Assembly (NCBI GenBank): GCA_009823395.1
Contig: CM020520.1
Coordinates: 124,001 to 188,000, forward strand
From: Thamnaconus septentrionalis
Taxonomy: Eukaryota; Chordata; Actinopteri; Tetraodontiformes; Monacanthidae
Direction of reading: 5' to 3'
Length of the DNA: 64,000 nucleotides
In this document: positions 47,434 to 60,105 of the stretch, one piece after another
Layout of the letters: each line of letters starts with the position of its first letter
How positions within the stretch are numbered: position 1 is the first letter of the stretch
Notes under the pieces: generated by a model
What the model was told of the DNA's origin: nothing
Databases searched by the model: none
The model's input: the letters and a program-made list of their open reading frames with translations, nothing else
Position numbers and translations under genes: made by a program

Positions 47434-50340
47434 CACAGTCACTGTGAAAGCGCGGCCTGGTTCTAATTAAACCTGCAGCTACAGCAGCGTCCACACTAAT
47501 CTCCCCAGCAGCAGCTGTTGTTTACAAATTAAAGGAACTCCTGCTCTCTGGTCCGGCCTTTTTTCAATCAGGACACTTCAGAGTTGCTTGATATCTTCAT
47601 CTTCAGCGTCTTTATCTGTAAATATAGCTGACAGGTTCTGGAACCGACTGGAAAATTAAAAGCTAATGAAACCGTTCACCATTGGAGGCTGGCAAGATTT
47701 CAGAGCGGGCGAGTGAGTGATCCAGCTGCAGTACAGGGTTATTTCAATGTTCAAGTAATAACATCAAAAGACCTTTAAACCCTGACAAAATTTAACTGGA
47801 ATCTGTCAGTAAACTTTTCAAATAGAAGAACTACAAAGTAACCGACTGGTGTGCCGTGTGCCGTCTGATGGAAACTGACAAAACACACCCTAAACTATCA
47901 AACTAACTATCGAGAACCACTTTCTTGTAAACTTCAAAGCCTGAAGACAGCAAGGACGCGGCCAACGTTCTCCCGCGAGGGGAAAAAGACGAGCGCGACC
48001 TTGAAAGGCGAGACTCTGGTCTCTCGCCGCGGGCGGCCGCCAAACATCCAGCCGAGAGGAGAAACTCCTGCGTTCGCAGCACGTGAGGTCACGTTCTGGC
48101 CCGTTTCTCCCCAACAACAGGCGCAGTGAGGCTGCAGCGTCGCAGCGGAGGAACCGAGCCAGGTGTCAAACTGAGGCGGAGCGAGCTGCAGGTTTTTACA
48201 CCAGCGTGTTTGTCAGGACAGGTTGCTGCAGCCACGGAAAACACGGCAGGAGAGAAAGTCTGATGGATTCAGAAGCAGGTTTTACTCTGTGTTTGTGAGT
48301 TTAGAATGACAGGGTGAGATTGAAGGTGCTGGAGCCTGACGCTGCTGGACTCAAAACTAAACAGCCAAATTAATAGGAGCTGTCAGTCGCCGCTGAGAAC
48401 TCCGCCCCCCCGGCCTTGCACCGATTGGCCAACGGCATCTGTGCTTGACGGACACTTCCATCTGGCCCAGGCCGAGGCGCCAGGCTCTCAGTCACAGCAT
48501 CACTGAGGGGGGCGGGGGGAGGAAGGGGGGTCACAGTGGGAGAGGGGGGTTGACAAATAGCCGCAGGGAGGAGAAAACATTTGACAAATCAGATTTTGCT
48601 CAATCTGCACAATTGTCCGTAATGGCGTGCGTGTTTTCATGGAGAGCGGAATTGTGAATTGTGTGGCAACCCTATTTGAAACGGGTGAGATGAAGTCCCC
48701 TGGAAATATAAGGGGACAGAGTGGTGATTGAGGGAGGAGAGCAACAATGGAAGAGAGCTCCGAATTTCACAGAGGTGATGCTGCATTCAAGTCCCAGTGG
48801 TTGGCGAGAAGAAGAGAACTTGAAAGTACATAAATGCTGGCACTCTCACACTCGGAGCTTCTCACCTCTGCAGCGGCGGCGGCGGCGGAATGATCTCATG
48901 CACAGGAGAGTTTGTGAGAGGAAAAAGTTTGCTGGCAATAGCAAAAGTGTTGATTTGTGGTTTGGGTGGATCAGCAACAGAGCAGCACGACGGGTGAGAG
49001 CAGCTCCTCAAACTGAGTTGAAAGGGACTCATGAAAAAAGACTGGAAGAGGATGGTAATTAATATCAGCTCAAAGTCACAGTGCTTGTGTTCCTGCACTG
49101 TGAAATTTGACACGCTGGCGTCTCCTCTTTCTCTGCGTATTAGACGCGCGCTGAAAAATGGGGAAGTAAACTGTGAAAGAGGAGAGTGTGTCAAAGTGAT
49201 GAAGAGTGGAGATGATGCTGCCTCGCCTGGACGGCTGCCCTTTAAAGTGGCCGCACAGCCTCAGCATCACAAGCACACGCAGCCACAATCTGCTATTGTG
49301 ATGGAGTTTTATTATGGCAGAAGCCTCCGTCCTCCTCTGGTGGCAGATTCCAGTCACGCTCCTGACACCGAGGCTCCTGACACTCAGCAAAAGCAGAAAT
49401 CCATATATTTAATTCCACGTCAAACATTAATCAACCCCAGGGGCCGACACGGCCGCTCAGAAGAGGGGAAACTCTGGATTTGAAGTTGTTATTGATTCAT
49501 GCGAAGAGAAGCAGGAGTGAATGCCAGAGAGAATGGCTGCATGGGAGAGCCACGTCGGCGCAGGAAAAGGCTGATTCACATTCCGGTGGTGAACGGGTGT
49601 CACACTCAGTCCTCTGCCAGGGCCAACGACCAATCAATACTTTTTATTTCTAGAATACATTCCTCTGTGTTTTTAAACCAACTGAGCTGAAGGAGAATTC
49701 ATGACCTGGACCTGAAGTACTTTTGTACTTCAACTCTGTGTCTGCAAAATGATTGTATAAAGCGCCTACTTCATCCGTGGCCGGTGGAGCTTCTGCTGTG
49801 CTCCCAGCGAGGACGATGGTTGATGAGCTGGAAAGCACCTGGATGGAACTCTGATTAGAATGAGACACAGTAGCGGCCAAATGAGACGTATTAGCAGTGA
49901 ACGGCGGTGTGAGCGCCACCCGGGGGCTGGTTTGGGAGGAGGGAGGGATTTTCAAATCAGGCTCATCCAGTGGTTCAGCTGCGGACCAGCCAGTGTGCAG
50001 CGATCAGAGGGTTGATGGCGCTGCCGGAGCCTCAACGTGGCGACTGAACCTCACCGGTGGCGGTGAAAGTGAGAGAGGACACGACGAGGTGGCAACGACA
50101 GCCGCTTTATTAGGAACAGTGTGCAGCCTCCGGCTGGGAGCTCACTACCGACACCAGGAACATTGTTTGTGGCTTTTTAATTGTTGCTGTGCAGTCGGAG
50201 CAGCAGAACATGCAGAACACGGCTGCATCGCCCAGGAAAGAAAAGTTTCTAAAGCAACTGAAGGGCAGGAGGAGGAGTGGACGACTTCAAACAGTGTCCT
50301 CCACACTGGGAACTGAACGCCGTGGAGGTTGACCTCCACC
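47434..50340. other. Upstream region, 47.4-50.3 kb
   Basis: No exon recognised. 47930-48240 is CpG-dense (described separately). 48505-48550 is G-rich. Several frames of 100-150 codons at 48.7-50.3 kb have no recognisable domain. Confidence 0.5.
47930..48240. promoter_or_regulatory. CpG-dense segment 3.4 kb upstream of exon 1L
   Basis: High CpG density (for example CTCGCCGCGGGCGGCCGCC near 48030) in otherwise CpG-poor DNA. It is compatible with an additional promoter, for dpp6 or a non-coding transcript, but no start codon with homology or matching donor could be assigned. Confidence 0.4.
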
Positions 50341-50350
50341 TGTCCTTGAG

Positions 50351-50351
50351 T

Positions 50352-50384
<33 letters not shown>
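50351..50384. repeat. (AAC)11 microsatellite
   Basis: Uninterrupted trinucleotide run. Confidence 0.97.
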
Positions 50385-50385
<1 letters not shown>

Positions 50386-50389
50386 CCCT

Positions 50390-53300
50390 CCGCTCACAGT
50401 GCACTTCTCATTAGAGAGAACCGGCCTGAACTGGTGCGTGTCAGGCCTGAGCTGCAGTCGCTCCACTAGCAGCTGGATGTACGCCGGCTACTTTCCCTCA
50501 GTCTTGCGTTTTATTGCCACTTAATAGCGCTGCCCTAATTGCTCTGGCCTTTGCAGTATAAAACACAGTGGCAGTGCAACAACATTCAGCAGCCTCACAC
50601 AACAAACTGTTGAACACGTCGCTGCCTCCCTGGCAGGGAAACCTTCTCCCACTTATTTCCCCAATGGATTGAGAATTCCCCAGACAGGCGGTGGCGCGGT
50701 GCGGAGCGGCGGCAGCGACTCCCAGAAGCTGTGGTGAAGCGTGAAGGCACAGGCACTGATTGGCCAGCGCTCTGACCCCAGAACCAGAAGCAGAGCCCAG
50801 CGGTGTGAAGGATCTACGCAGACAAGTTGGAGGCTTTGATTGGCCGTCCGTCCAGAACTGTGCAGAGGCTGCAGAGATGAGGGCTGCACGGTGAAGCGGG
50901 ATCAGAGTTCTGACCCGCAGGTCCGCGACGAGTCGGACGGTGGTAAATAATGCGACGGTGATGGAGGTGAGTGAGGCGTGACGGTGAGTCTTGTTAATGA
51001 CAATCGTCATGCAAAGCACACGGAGGGTGAAAGCCAGAGCAGCGGCTCCATGCTCTCTCACAGCCTTACCATCTTGGAGGCGCTGGTGTGGATCTGCTGG
51101 GTGGCAATGAGCATCGACATGATGAGGTGGCGGCGACCCGCTGCACCTCCTCTTCCTCCTCTTCCTCCTCTTCTTCTTCTTCTTCTACTACAGACAAAGT
51201 CCTGTGGATGGTGCCGGGACGAGTGGGGGGTTCACCTGGAGTGCAGGGATTGGTGGAGGACTGCCCCCCCCCCACCAACCTCTCAGCAGTCAGCTGACCA
51301 ACTCACTCCCCCCAACCGCTCTGCTGGGCCAATCAATCACTCGGCAACCTGGATGCACTCTGACGTACAGCTCACTTTTCTTTGCTCTCCGGCTTCCTTC
51401 GCTGCCCCCCCCCCCTCTCCCTCCCCCTCGTCTCTTCACGCCGCCGCCGCCATCCTCCTCCAACTTTTATCCACAGCCTCCCGACGTTCTCTTGTGTGCG
51501 TCGCAGCGGCTCCGGCGTCTCTCTCGGCCAAGTGTTCTCCTCCGTCTCCGCTCGCTGTGGCTGCAGACGCTCCGTGTGTTCGACTCCCTCCCTGATTCAC
51601 CCTCCTCCTCCTCCTCCTCCTCCTCCTCCTCCTCCTCCTCCTCCTCCTCACCTTCCTCCCTCCTCACTCCGCTCGTCCCCACAAGTGGCTGTCTGGCTTC
51701 TTTTTCATTTTTTTGCTGTGTTTGTGGACGCCGACTTATTCTTGGCCAGAGCTGCAGCTAAAAAGTGAATTAGCAGCTTTAATCTGTGGGGCCGACGGTG
51801 GGAGAGACACCTGTCAGGAAACAGCAGCCAAGCAGCAGCACACCTTTAAGTCTTCATTGCAGCTTTAGTCACACAAAGGTGTGTGAGTGTGTGTGTGTGT
51901 GTGCATCCAGACTTGGCAGCTGGGTGCCAGAGAGGAGGGAGGGTGAGGGCAGCAGCAGCGGAGCAGGGGAACAGCAGAGATGCGACAGAATTTGAGCGGC
52001 GGCAGCGTTTCCACATGTTGCCTCCTCTCATGTTTGCAGCGATTCCACCTTACAGTTGCACCTGCTGCTGTGCAATCACACCGTGCGTGTGTTTCTTTCT
52101 TGCAGGGTCACCAGGTGACTCAGATGCTGTCGGCTGCTGTCGGCCGACCTCCTGGACGCCACTTTAATCAGCCCCCTGCGAAGAGGCAGTGATAAATCCT
52201 GCCGCGAATCCCAAGTCATAAATTAGATCCCTCCTTTCTAGGAGAGTTGGTGAGCACGGCAGCACAGCAGCGCTGGACTGATGTAGCATTTACTCTATAT
52301 ATATATATATATATATGTGATGGTCAATGGCACAGGGCCTGGCTGGAAGTATCGGCAGCCAGAGGGCAACCAGGTGAGAGGATAATACAGGGTCTCGCTT
52401 TTCCAAAACCATATTGTGGTTGAGTTTGAGGAAGGTCTGTGGGAAGCAAAGCGCTGCCATGCTGGAACGAGCCACTCGTTAACAATTAACAGTTTGTCGG
52501 GGAAAACTTTTCTTTTGGCAAGCACCATGTAAACAAAACATTCCATTGCATTCATGCAAAATTTATCTGTGTTTACAATGAGGGGGAATGATGTTCTCAG
52601 CAACCGATGCCATTAATTACATCTCAGCGAGTGAACACTTGGCAATAAAAGCCGCAGGATTGCAAGAGGGAATCGCCTGAGGGCTTCTGAACGCTGTAAC
52701 TAATTAAGCCACGGGAAAGGATGTCGAGACGTCGAGCAGCAGCCAAACAAAAAGTAGCGGACAAAAGCAAACAGCAGCTGCAGCCGAGTGGCACACTGAG
52801 CGACGTCTCTCCAAAATATCCGCACAACACAACACACAACAGCAGACTCACAAGGCCACCAGATTAGACTGCATTAAACCAAAAAAGCACTTGTACCAAA
52901 TCACACCCATAATGATCCAACAGTGCATGTTGCCAAAAGCTGCACCACCCCGAGGTTACAACTTTGATGATGCCTTTGCCTTCATTGTATTAGAGATTCT
53001 TCTGCTTCATCTATCAAAATGACAGTCAAGCACAAAGAAAGACTCTTGACCAGTCAGGAAGAGCTGCATGATGTCAGATAAACACTGAAACATATTGGGA
53101 GGGTCATCCGCCAGACGCCGTCTGTGCTGCTGAGTAACACCTGGATCAGGACACGGTCGTCCGCCTCAACCCCTTTAATCCAATATCGAGCACCGACTCT
53201 TCAATCCCCCGACATCGTGCGACTGGAGCAAAGACACAAAATGGGAAGAGAAAAAGCGAGTCCCAGCGGTCTGAAGCAGCACTCAAGGCAATTCCAACCT

Positions 53301-55540
53301 TTTGTCTGCAAGGGTGAATCAGGATCAGTCAGATGGGAAACAGCTCGTCTGCCTTTGCAAAGAAACGGCGCAGCATAAAATGTTTCTAATAGTGAAAACA
53401 AATAATGTCCTGCAGGCAAAATGAATCCAAGCATCATTTGTGGGGAAAACATATTGCCTGATTTTTTTTTATTTCCAACCAAACAACCATGATGTAGTGC
53501 AAAATCCATTGCAGAATGGCTTTCCATTCTTTTGATTAGCAGGCGGAGCAGTTTAATCTGTACTCTGAATTGAATTGCATTGTGTCCACAGTGAATAAGT
53601 GACGTTGGGCGGGTGACTCTGTTCAGATGAGCAAACACCGCTGTTCCAAAGTGCCCTATTGCTCACCATTAGAAGTGTCTGGCAAGCCGCTACACATTTT
53701 ATTTGAGTTGCTCTTAATAGGACCACGAAAATAAAAATGGAAGAATTTTCTTGGAGTGGAAAATATGAGGATCCTCTGGGAAGATCTGAAGCAAATCAGC
53801 CCAGATTCACTCGTTCATGACGCAGATGAAGATGAAATTTTCAAGTCTCCTTCCTTTCTGAGAAGAGCAGGCGAGGCGGAGCACTGCGGGAGATTTTCAG
53901 TGGAGGTGGGGAGGACGCTCAGGCACACTTGGGACAAAGACACATGGAAAAAGTAAAAATGAATGAATAAAAAAATGAATCCCTGAACACACAGGAACAT
54001 ATCATAGTATGGTAGATAACATGCAGTTTGCTTCCAGCTGCAAGCTTGTCATAAAGCACTACTATCAATCACAGCAAGGGAGAGAGAGAGAGAGAGAGAG
54101 GAATGCAGGATGAAGTGGTTGATTTCACTTGCGGTCACTTTGTGAGATGCAGCTGCGTGAACAAAGAGCTCAAACGCTCACTAATGAAATCTGCATCGGC
54201 ACCAGATTCACTTGGTTCCATCTGCCAACGACTGGGGCACTGACTGCCTCCCTCGCAGCGCACTGGAAACCAAGGACGCCCAAAGCACTCCAGCGACGAC
54301 AACAACAACCCCTCCCCGACTCGCTTGGGCCGAGGGGGCGGGGCATTCATCCTCCTGCTCCTCCTGGAGGGAGGGGGGGCAGTGAAGCACTCATCAACGC
54401 TCATCTGTGAAGTTGTTTACAGCTGGATGGCTGTGGACCCGGTGAGTCCAATGTCAGGCCGAGGTCTGGCCATCCATCCCAACACCGGCCCAATTCAGCA
54501 GCACATGATTGATGACAACCCCGGCCAATCAGGCGGCAAGGCGAGGCGGTGGAGGCCGGCCAGGTGACAGATGTGGGAGCGTACGATGACGTCCACGACG
54601 TGAAGACTCATCACAAACTTTTCCAATGATGCATTTCATCCAAAAATCAAAACATCAAACTTTTTCTTCAATAAGGAATATTGAAAATTGAATATTGAAT
54701 ACTGAAGGCCACTGTTTTTACCAGAAACTTCCTGGCTAAACTCCAAACCTTCCTCTCGTGTGATTTGTTTCTTCTGGGTCTCATCATTTCAACTCAGCCT
54801 CCACCGCCAGGTCCTGGAATCATAAAGCTCAGAGGCTTTCAAGGTTGTCTTCTCCTTCTCCCCCCGCAGCCACACAACAACTCTCCACCTGAACGCGGGG
54901 CCACAAATCTCGGAAATGAAGAAAAATTCCAGTGCGGTCTGGTTCCCCTGGCTGGTTTTCCATCACGCTGTGTTTGCACTCATCCTCCAGTGCAGTTTGG
55001 GGGCTGAAGTGAAAAAGTGGGGATGAAAAACAAAATTTACAGAACAGTTGTGACGCAGCCAGAATGGCACTCACATCACAGCAGTTTTTTGCATCGACAA
55101 AGAAAAGTTAAACGTAAAGTGAACTGGAAGAAAGAACAGTGGAACTCAGCCAAGTGCATCCAGTTCCTGTGAGTGTTGGTTGCCGGGGCAACTGGCGTTT
55201 CCAGTTTAGTCAACTTGTGTGTTTAGATTTTATTCTCTGCATCTACGTGGTGGAAATGAGGCTGATTTGCATTCCATTTTCACTTCCAGCAGACTGTGTC
55301 TCTGGAAGCCCAGACCTCTGCGGTCCCTGTCAGAGGTTGTTGGTTTATTAGTCAAGCTTGTGTCTGTCACCAACTCAGAATCTCAATCCAAACATTTTGC
55401 ATCTCTGAATGGTTTTGTGCCCCGAGTCTTGAGGCCTCCAGATGGAAACCAGGCTGAGGAGATTTATCTTCTTCAGCTGCTTGCTAAAACAAACGCCAAA
55501 CTGTTGCATCCAGACCCCGTGCGTGTTTGTAAGTCCTAAT
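50390..55540. other. Upstream region, 50.4-55.5 kb
   Basis: No exon recognised. Pyrimidine-rich tracts at 51144-51190 and 51405-51660 (including (CCT)16 at 51601-51649) generate long spurious frames. Also TG at 51886-51903, (AT)n at 52296-52316 and GA at 54078-54100. Confidence 0.55.
51601..51649. repeat. (CCT)16 microsatellite
   Basis: Uninterrupted trinucleotide run inside a wider pyrimidine-rich block. It accounts for the Pro, Ser, Glu and Arg homopolymers in overlapping frames. Confidence 0.97.
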
Positions 55541-55549
55541 CTCAAACTG

Positions 55550-57950
55550 GACCATTACTGCTGCCTCCAGTAAGCGTGTTTAAAATGGGAAACTGATTGG
55601 AGCCGTTTGAACCCTCGGTGGCCAATGAGTTGAGGGTTAAGCAAGGTAAAGCTGAAACTAAAGAAGGTGCTGACATACGCAGCTCTACTGGTTCGGTTCT
55701 GGGGGACGGATTCGTTCTGGCGGCTCCACGAGGACGCGGAGGGGGCAGCCAGTGGGTGGCGCCGGTGAGCATGGGGGATCTCTGCCTCCCTAAGAGGTGT
55801 ATGGAAGGAAGGCGGGGGCGGGACCAGCGCCACTCCAGGCGAGGGTGTGCAGGGTACACACACAACACCCCCCCACCCACCCACACCCCCACCAGCTCCA
55901 CCTGCTGGTCTGTGTGCACAGCGGCCCAGGATATTGGTGGTCTGGCCAAGGAAGCAGCTCCTCCTTTATTGAGCAGCGGGACTCTGAGGCACCATCACAC
56001 CGCTGGGCAATAAAAGCCGGGCTCTCCGCTCACTCTGCTGACAAGCTATTTGCAGCCCCAGCAGCCCATAAAGGCCCATGTTTGTTTGCTATTGTTGTTC
56101 TATTGGCTTTTTTATGCGAGGAGACAAAGTTTGTCTCTGCAGACGATGCTGCTGCTTCATTTGCGCCACGGAGGAGACTGTGCGGGGACTCAGCCGCTGC
56201 TTATTTCAAATGTCTCCCCTGCGGAGGCAGGATTGGCATCAATCACAGAGCTGAAGCGCAGATTACAGGGACCGTTTGCTCGCAGCACCCACAACAATGT
56301 GGCCTGGGGTGCTGGGGACAATCTTTAATCCGCAGGACTTTATTTCCACACAGTGGAGGCTGCTGTTGGCCCTGTACTGAGATAGCAAATGCAATTTGTC
56401 AATTTATTGCAGCAGTCTGCGATGCCCGAGTGTGTCTGATTACCGATGTCGCCTCCTCTGGCCCGCAGCCTAATTTCTCTTTCTAATAAAAAGCAGATTC
56501 AGCATTTACACTTCAGGGCCTGATTCTTCACTCCAGGTGCGGCTGCCTCTCGGCTATCGAGCGGACGAGAAGCGAACCACCGGACGATCAGCCACTGGCG
56601 TCGGACGACATATGCTAGCATTTGCCGCAGAAACATCTCGTTCCCACGGCATTGAACTGAACTTCTATTAAGTGGCAGAAAGACTTGTGCAAAAGGTGTC
56701 ATCATATCCCTGCGGGTTCTTCCTCTGAACTGAAAAGACACTGAATGTTCTTCTCAACAGCAAAATCGAGGACGCTTCTCTCGGCGGAACAAGCAAACTT
56801 TCTTTGCTTCCGCCCCCAAAAATCCTTTCCAGAAATGTATTTTCACTCAATTTAAGCCACAAAACCAACGCGCTCCTGAAATTCATTTCCCAGACCATGA
56901 ATTTGGATGAGCCCCTTAGTTACAGGAGGATAAGAGCCAATTCCACCATCAAGCCGAAGGCCAATTAGTGCAGCTATGCAATAAAGTGAAAACACATTGG
57001 CGAAAGGCTGCGTCGCTGCGTTGATGGATGTTTCTGTTTTTCAGAATTTCAACGGAATAAAACTCCTCTGACCGGCTGCACAACCCCTATGATTACTTTG
57101 CCGTTTTCCTGAAGCACGCGACTTAAATGTTACTGGAGGACCAGAGTTAATTAAAACTGCAGCATAATGAAGAGCCTGTGCATCTGTCAACAAGTGCGGC
57201 ACAGAGAAACTCTACAAAGGTTGGTAGAAAACACATTTGCATCCTCTAATTAAATGAAATACGCACGTCCACATCTGTCCACTCAGTGTGTTTCAGACCT
57301 CGTCTCTTTGTTAAAGTCCTCTGTAAGCTGACTTGCAGAGTAAAAGCTCAGTGCCAGAAAACTTCGACACAGAAAAACAACAATTTAACCAAAGTATCCT
57401 GGCCCCGCCCACCACAGTCCGCTGGCCCCGCCCACCACCAGTGGGCCAGGCTGACTGATAAAACCTATCTGCATCATTAAGACTCAGATGACGAACTGGA
57501 TTTCTCACAGTGCAACTTCTGCAACTTGTATCTGTGTTGACAAAATCTGCAACACGATCACACAGTGCAGTTGTGTTTACGGCTTGATAATTACCTCCTT
57601 TGCCAAAAAAAGAAAAAGGAAAAAAAGACAGGCCTAGTTTTCACCATTTAGTTAATTGCTTTTTGTATTTGCAATGCACAAAATCTTATCTGCCCACAAG
57701 TTTATTTTTAGGACATTGGGGGCTTTTATTATCAGGCTGCAGCTTCTCTCCCCACTAGCTGCAGGGTTGGTTGTGTTGAGTCAGAGCTTTTATTCGGGAC
57801 TGAGCCTCAGCGAAGGCCTGCTCATATCAGAGCAGGTCTTCGCAAGGCGAAGAACGATTGTATTTGTAATGTAATGTTTCTTATTATTATTATTTACATT
57901 CCTCGCTGCTTCTTTCCCATTTTGACCCCTCACCATATAAAATATGCGAA
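55550..57950. other. Upstream region, 55.6-57.9 kb, repeat-poor
   Basis: Contains the longest open frame of the window (229 codons, 55797-56486, plus strand), with no recognisable domain and starting inside ordinary DNA. 55990-56500 and 56900-57000 are repeat-free, with SOX-like ATTGTT (56091) and CCAAT-type motifs, and look like candidate non-coding elements. At 57399-57438 CTGGCCCCGCCCACCAC occurs twice, 23 bases apart, each with a GC box. Confidence 0.45.
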
Positions 57951-57989
57951 TTAAATCCGCCCACATAGGTAGAAACTGGCGAAAAATTT

Positions 57990-59020
57990 GATAAAATTAA
58001 GAGAAAAGGCCAAATTCCACTCTCTAGCGCCCCTAGAGGCGTCCAAAATTTGAAATGGGCCTAGCTTCCACTAGGAAGGTCGAAAAATATGGGGAAAAAT
58101 TCCACGCGTTCGTCTCGTCAAGCCCGACATTTCGTACGCTCTAACTTATATCGTCCGACATACAGGAAGTGAGTTATTTCCACTTTTTGATTTCACGTTA
58201 AAACTAACTTCTTCTAGGAAGGTCGTAGAGACATGGGGCCAACACCCACGCGTGCGCGCGCAATCCAGACCTATTTGCTGATATGCTGACCTTTGACCCC
58301 ACAAACCGGAAGTGAGCTATCGTCACTTGTTTGGAAAAGAGTGAAAATACAAGGCTCAGAAAGCGCAAGTCCGACGGGCTTGAAAATTCAGTATGACATG
58401 GACTGTACCTTCAATCCACGGAATCATCAAAAAAATTCAATTTTCACAACGTTTTTTTCGTTCAACGGCCCTCCAAAGTCGACGACATTGAAAATCGACC
58501 AAAATTGCTCAAAATCCCCTGACAAAATTAAAATGCCTCTAGCGCCCTCTAGGAAGGTCGAAACGACATGGGACGAAACCCACGCGTTCCTTGGATACAG
58601 ACCTACATTCTGACATGATGACCTTTGACCCCTGACAAACCGGAAGTTAGCTATTTCCACTTCTTTGAAATCATCCAGAGTGACAGTACTCAACTAACCG
58701 TCAATGCTGCAACTTTCAAACCTTTTCTATTAAACAGACTAGACTCTCAGAAGGTCAACGTAAAAAGAATGGTCCGGATGCGTTGCACCGTTTTCATTTT
58801 ATAACCCTTTAAAGTTGATGCATGTCAAAACTGACCAAAATCCTAAAACACACCAAAAACTAAAATGCACCTAGCGCCCTCTAGGAACATCGAAAATTGG
58901 TGCAACAAATATCCACGCGTTCGTCTCATCAAGCTCTACGTCGCGTACACTCTAATTTTTGGAATCCAACAAACAGGAACTGAAATATTTCGAGTTGTTT
59001 GAGATCGCCTGAACGAAAAA
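57990..59020. repeat. Diverged tandem array, about 335-bp units
   Basis: Blocks of the same order recur: CTAGGAAGGTCG (58071, 58214, 58549, diverged at 58881), then CCACGCGTTCGTCTCGTCAAG or variants, then CAGGAAGTGAG or CCGGAAGTNAG with TTTCCACTT. Spacing of the first block is 143, 335 and 332 bases, so one unit is truncated. Two units also carry TGACCTTTGACCC. No reading frame, so either a non-autonomous transposon or a satellite remnant. Confidence 0.8.
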
Positions 59021-59284
59021 AAACGAAGATCGTATTTTCACTAACCACGCCTACACCGTTACTCACACCCCGCATAACTATACATAGTTAGATAGCTGAA
59101 GCTCTTAGCTAAAGGTAGATACCAATATCTTTCCTGTAGACGCTGAAATGGCGGAGTTCTGAGCTTAGATGTCCATGCTTGCAAAAGCGGAGCTAACGGA
59201 GCTAGCGGCGCTACCTCTGCTGCTGCAGGTTGGGAGCCCCTCACGCCTGTCTCTTGCTCTCCCTCTTATTCAACAGCCATATAC

Positions 59285-59850
59285 TGTAAATGGCTGCAGT
59301 TTCCTTTACAAAAGTGCTACAGACGTCATTCAAACATCCACGTGTTTGTCTCATCAAGGCCTATAATTTACATTTGACAGCTACTTCAAAAAAAGACTGC
59401 AGGTTAAAAATTAATATCATTTGCATATACAGGCTTATGATGATTACACCTCTTCTCCAGCTTTTTCAACACACAAATGGCTGCAGTTTCCTTCACGAAA
59501 GTGCTACAGGCGTCATTCAAACACCGACGTGTTTGTCTCATCAAGACCTTTATTTTACAATTTACAGCCACTTCAAAAAAAAAAACCAACAAAATAAAAC
59601 AATGCAGGTGAAAAATCTGCATCATTTCCATACACAGGCTTATGATGATTAATTAGACCACTTCTCCTCTTTCTGATCACAGACATAAATTGCTGCAGTT
59701 TCCTTTAGGGAAGTCATACAGACGCCATTCAAACACCCACGTGTTTGTCTCATTAAGGCCTATAATTTAGATTTGACAACATCTTCCAAAATAAAATAAA
59801 AAAAAATACTTTGAAAAAATGTGCATCATTTGCATAGACTTCTTTCAGCA
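59285..59850. repeat. Tandem array, three units of about 187-212 bp
   Basis: The block GCTGCAGTTTCCTT recurs at 59293, 59480 and 59692, followed each time by CACGTGTTTGTCTCAT and then TTGCATA or TTCCATA with ACAGGCTTATGATGATT (last unit degenerate). The CACGTGTTTGTCTCATCAAG block is a CpG-decayed version of the one in the neighbouring 57.99-59.02 kb array, so the two arrays are related. Confidence 0.85.
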
Positions 59851-60105
59851 GATGGCGTCGGCAGAGGACGAGGGTCAATTGCAGGCGTCGGCAGAGGTCG
59901 TGGGGCAATTGCAGGCGTCGGCAGAGGTCGTGGGGCAATTGCAGGCGTCGGCAGGGGTCGGGGTCGTCGTGGGTCGTCGGGGTCGTCGTGCGTGGGTCGT
60001 CGGGGTCGCGTCGGCCACGGCAGGGGTCGGAGGTCGTCGGGGTCGCGTCGGCCACGTCGGGGTCGTCGTGGGTCGTCGGGGTCGCGTCGGCCACGGCGGC
60101 TCAGT
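59851..60105. repeat. CpG-dense minisatellite
   Basis: Three and a half copies of a 30-bp unit (start GCAGGCGTCGGCAGAGG) at 59851-59960 pass into a G- and CpG-rich region built on GGTCGTCGGGGTCGCG and GGCCACG. Frames of 113-205 codons through it (Gly-Arg, Ala-Gly-Val or Pro-Thr-Asp repeats) are products of the repeat. Confidence 0.92.

Noticed and set aside
50498..51768. Overlapping frames of 120-205 codons on both strands
   Set aside because: They are driven by CCT/TTC pyrimidine repeats (homopolymers of Ser, Pro, Glu, Arg in alternate frames) and resemble no family.
55797..56486. 229-codon plus-strand open frame
   Set aside because: No recognisable domain, no convincing start, cysteine-rich composition like random translation, and no splice structure.
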